Origin: Pseudoflavonifractor_A sp022772585
GTDB taxonomy: Bacteria; Bacillota; Clostridia; Oscillospirales; Oscillospiraceae
Assembly (NCBI RefSeq): GCF_052065415.1
Contig: NZ_JBQHUB010000045.1
Span: 1 to 21,783 of the forward strand
DNA: 21,783 nucleotides
Reading direction: 5' to 3'
The notes under the pieces are model-generated. The model was given only the letters and a program-made list of their open reading frames with translations, was not told where the DNA came from and did not search any database. Position 1 is the first letter of the stretch. Each line of letters starts with the position of its first letter. Below are positions 20,459 through 21,783 of the stretch, piece by piece. The position numbers were made by a program, and so were the translations under genes.

Positions 20459-21637
20459 ATGAAACAGCTTTCGATCTATCTGCCGCCCTTCGCAGGGGAT
20501 TACTCCGGCGCCTGCTCTGCTCTCTTCGACTTCAATTGTCTCATACTCATCCAGGACGCGGCCTGCTGCACCCGCAACTATGTGGACTACGACGAGCCCC
20601 GCTGGGACCGGACCAAGCGTACCACTCTTTGCGCCCAGCTGCGGACCATGGACGCTGTTCTGGGCCGTGATGACAAGCTGATCTCCAAGGCCGTTCAGGC
20701 CGCCGGTGAGCTCCATCCGGATTTCATCGCTCTGATGGGAGGCCCCGTACCCGCCGTCATCGGCACAGACTTTCCGGGCATTGCCCGGGAAGTGGAGGCA
20801 CAGACCGGAATTCCCGCACTGGGGCTTCCCACCACCGGTTTTTCCTCTTACACCTCCGGGATCGAGCTGGTCCTTTCGGCGCTCATTGACCGGTTCACCG
20901 CCCCGCCCTCTGACAAGGTCCCGGACGGCGTCAATGTGCTGGGCCTGACACCGCTGGACTTCGGCAATACCGGAAACGACCGTGCCATCCGGCAGGCGCT
21001 GGAAGAGCGGGGATTCGGCGTGGTCTGCTCCTTTTCCATGGGTGTCGGTCTGGAGGAGGTCCGCCGGGCCGCCTCTGCCCAGGTCAATCTGGTAGTCAGC
21101 CGCAGCGGTCTGCGGGCCGCGCTGGAGATGGAACGCCGCTTTTCCATTCCATGGGTGGCGGGCGTTCCCATCGGAACCCTTGGCGCGGATCGTCTGGCCG
21201 CCCTGCTGCGCGCCTCCATACTGGACGGCCGCAGCTGGAGCTTTTCCGTGGCCTCGGACGCCCCCTCTGATATCCCTCCTCTCCTTCTGATCGGTGACCA
21301 GGTGGCCGCAAACTCCCTGCGTGCGTCGCTGCTTCTCAACGGAGACCGCCGCCCTCTGGCCGTGGCCAGCTTTTTTGGCCTCGCACCCCAGCTGGCTTTG
21401 CCCGGTGATCTGGCGCTGGAAAGCGAGGCCCATCTTCTCCGTCTTTTGAAAAAGGGGGCCTTTTCAGGTATGATCGCCGATCCCCTCATCACCCACCTTC
21501 CGCCGGTCCGTTGGCGCTGGTGGACCTCTTTCCCCCATCCGGCCGTCTCCAGCAATCTCTACTGGGACAAAGTTCCTCTCATAATGGGAGACACCATGGA
21601 CCGGACGCTCCGGCGCTGGGCTGCGGAGCGTCCCTGA
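20459..21637 (+). CDS. Nitrogenase component 1-like protein, second subunit
   Basis: This 392-residue protein of the same superfamily has an N-terminal signature FAGDYSGACSALFDFNCLIL followed by IQDAACCTRNYVDYDEPRW. C19, C27, C36 and C37 are candidate cluster ligands, and the DEPRW segment is typical of NifD-like subunits. The middle has the NPD-like GPVPAVIGTDFPGIAREVE, typical of cluster-bearing subunits. Its ATG follows the first subunit's stop by 4 bases with GGAGG upstream, so the pair is translated together, consistent with a heterotetramer. In close families the H-D-x2-GCT motif is conserved; here it reads QDAACCT, a possible ligand change. It is followed by an IS element. Confidence 0.75.
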   Translation: MKQLSIYLPPFAGDYSGACSALFDFNCLILIQDAACCTRNYVDYDEPRWDRTKRTTLCAQLRTMDAVLGRDDKLISKAVQAAGELHPDFIALMGGPVPAVIGTDFPGIAREVEAQTGIPALGLPTTGFSSYTSGIELVLSALIDRFTAPPSDKVPDGVNVLGLTPLDFGNTGNDRAIRQALEERGFGVVCSFSMGVGLEEVRRAASAQVNLVVSRSGLRAALEMERRFSIPWVAGVPIGTLGADRLAALLRASILDGRSWSFSVASDAPSDIPPLLLIGDQVAANSLRASLLLNGDRRPLAVASFFGLAPQLALPGDLALESEAHLLRLLKKGAFSGMIADPLITHLPPVRWRWWTSFPHPAVSSNLYWDKVPLIMGDTMDRTLRRWAAERP

Positions 21638-21680
21638 CCCTTTTCTGAAAGAACTCCCCCGGACACGGAAAATGAACTGC

Positions 21681-21725
21681 ACCCCATTTGTTAGACAGTA
21701 TGATATACTATCTAACAAGTGGGGT
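21681..21725 (+). repeat. 45-base leader hairpin of the IS
   Basis: Left arm (21681-21701) starts ACCCCATTTGTTAGAC; right arm (21705-21725) pairs at 19 of 21 positions, with a GAT loop. It ends 7 bases before the transposase ATG and would sequester the start region in read-through transcripts. Confidence 0.7.
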
Positions 21726-21732
21726 GTTTACT

Positions 21733-21783
21733 ATGCCAAAAGGGATCCCAAACAAACGATATATGCCAGAATTTAAGAAACTG
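21733..21783 (+). CDS. IS3-family transposase OrfA, N-terminal fragment
   Basis: The first 17 codons (MPKGIPNKRYMPEFKKL) match the N-terminus of clostridial IS3-family OrfA proteins, which begin with a helix-turn-helix domain. The gene runs off the window. GGGGTG, 5 to 10 bases before the ATG, could serve as ribosome binding site. Confidence 0.75.
   Translation, partial: MPKGIPNKRYMPEFKKL

Larger units (their letters stand above)
21673..21783 (+). mobile_element. IS3-type insertion sequence, left end (continues outside)
   Basis: Starting at 21673, the sequence TGAACTGCACCCC looks like a terminal inverted repeat beginning TG, followed by a long hairpin and a transposase start. It lies 36 bases after the nitrogenase-like gene. 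The right end and any target duplication are outside the window. Confidence 0.65.

Overview
The window looks like a chromosomal segment of a spore-forming, high-GC anaerobic Clostridium relative. The best guess is the Oscillospiraceae (Flavonifractor/Lawsonibacter/Pseudoflavonifractor type). This rests on gene content (sigH, a spoIIM-like gene, SCIFF peptide with its radical SAM maturase, DUF6054 inside a ruvC-ruvA-ruvB cluster) and on GC-rich codon use. It is inference from recall, not a database result. No rRNA, tRNA or CRISPR array was seen.

Region 1 (1 to about 4030) is foreign: lower GC, tiny ORFs, and a tyrosine integrase ending beside yebC. It is probably one end of an integrative or mobilizable element. 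It has a minus-strand three-gene operon (794 to 48), an AT-rich control region (795-1278) with repeated decamers and a candidate oriT, a plus-strand operon (1279-2823), a terminator, and the integrase (3888-2995). The main observation is here: four consecutive plus-strand genes (small protein, winged-helix protein, small protein, GIY-YIG nuclease) each contain exactly one in-frame TAG. Each reading frame continues intact to a TAA or TGA. No gene of the element appears to end with TAG, while the chromosomal tgt does. Amber recoding or suppression in the element is the most interesting reading; decay by point mutation is the alternative.

Region 2 (4033-17964) is a run of host genes, all on the minus strand. 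In transcription order from the right: tgt; yajC; a TIGR04086 membrane protein; SCIFF peptide and maturase scfB; spoIIM-like; xerD; ruvC-ruvA-DUF6054-ruvB and glmM; sigH; a zinc-ribbon protein; a DUF1858 protein; trmK and nif3-like; yebC. Many have clear sigma-A-type promoters and intrinsic terminators, which are listed.

Region 3 (18098-21637) is on the plus strand, divergent from tgt. It encodes a MobA-like nucleotidyltransferase fused to a ModE-like DNA-binding domain, then two nitrogenase component-1-like subunits. Between them lies only the C-terminal end of a NifH-like reductase, so the nitrogenase-like system seems to have lost its dedicated reductase by deletion. An IS3-type insertion sequence begins at 21673, directly after the second subunit, and runs off the window.
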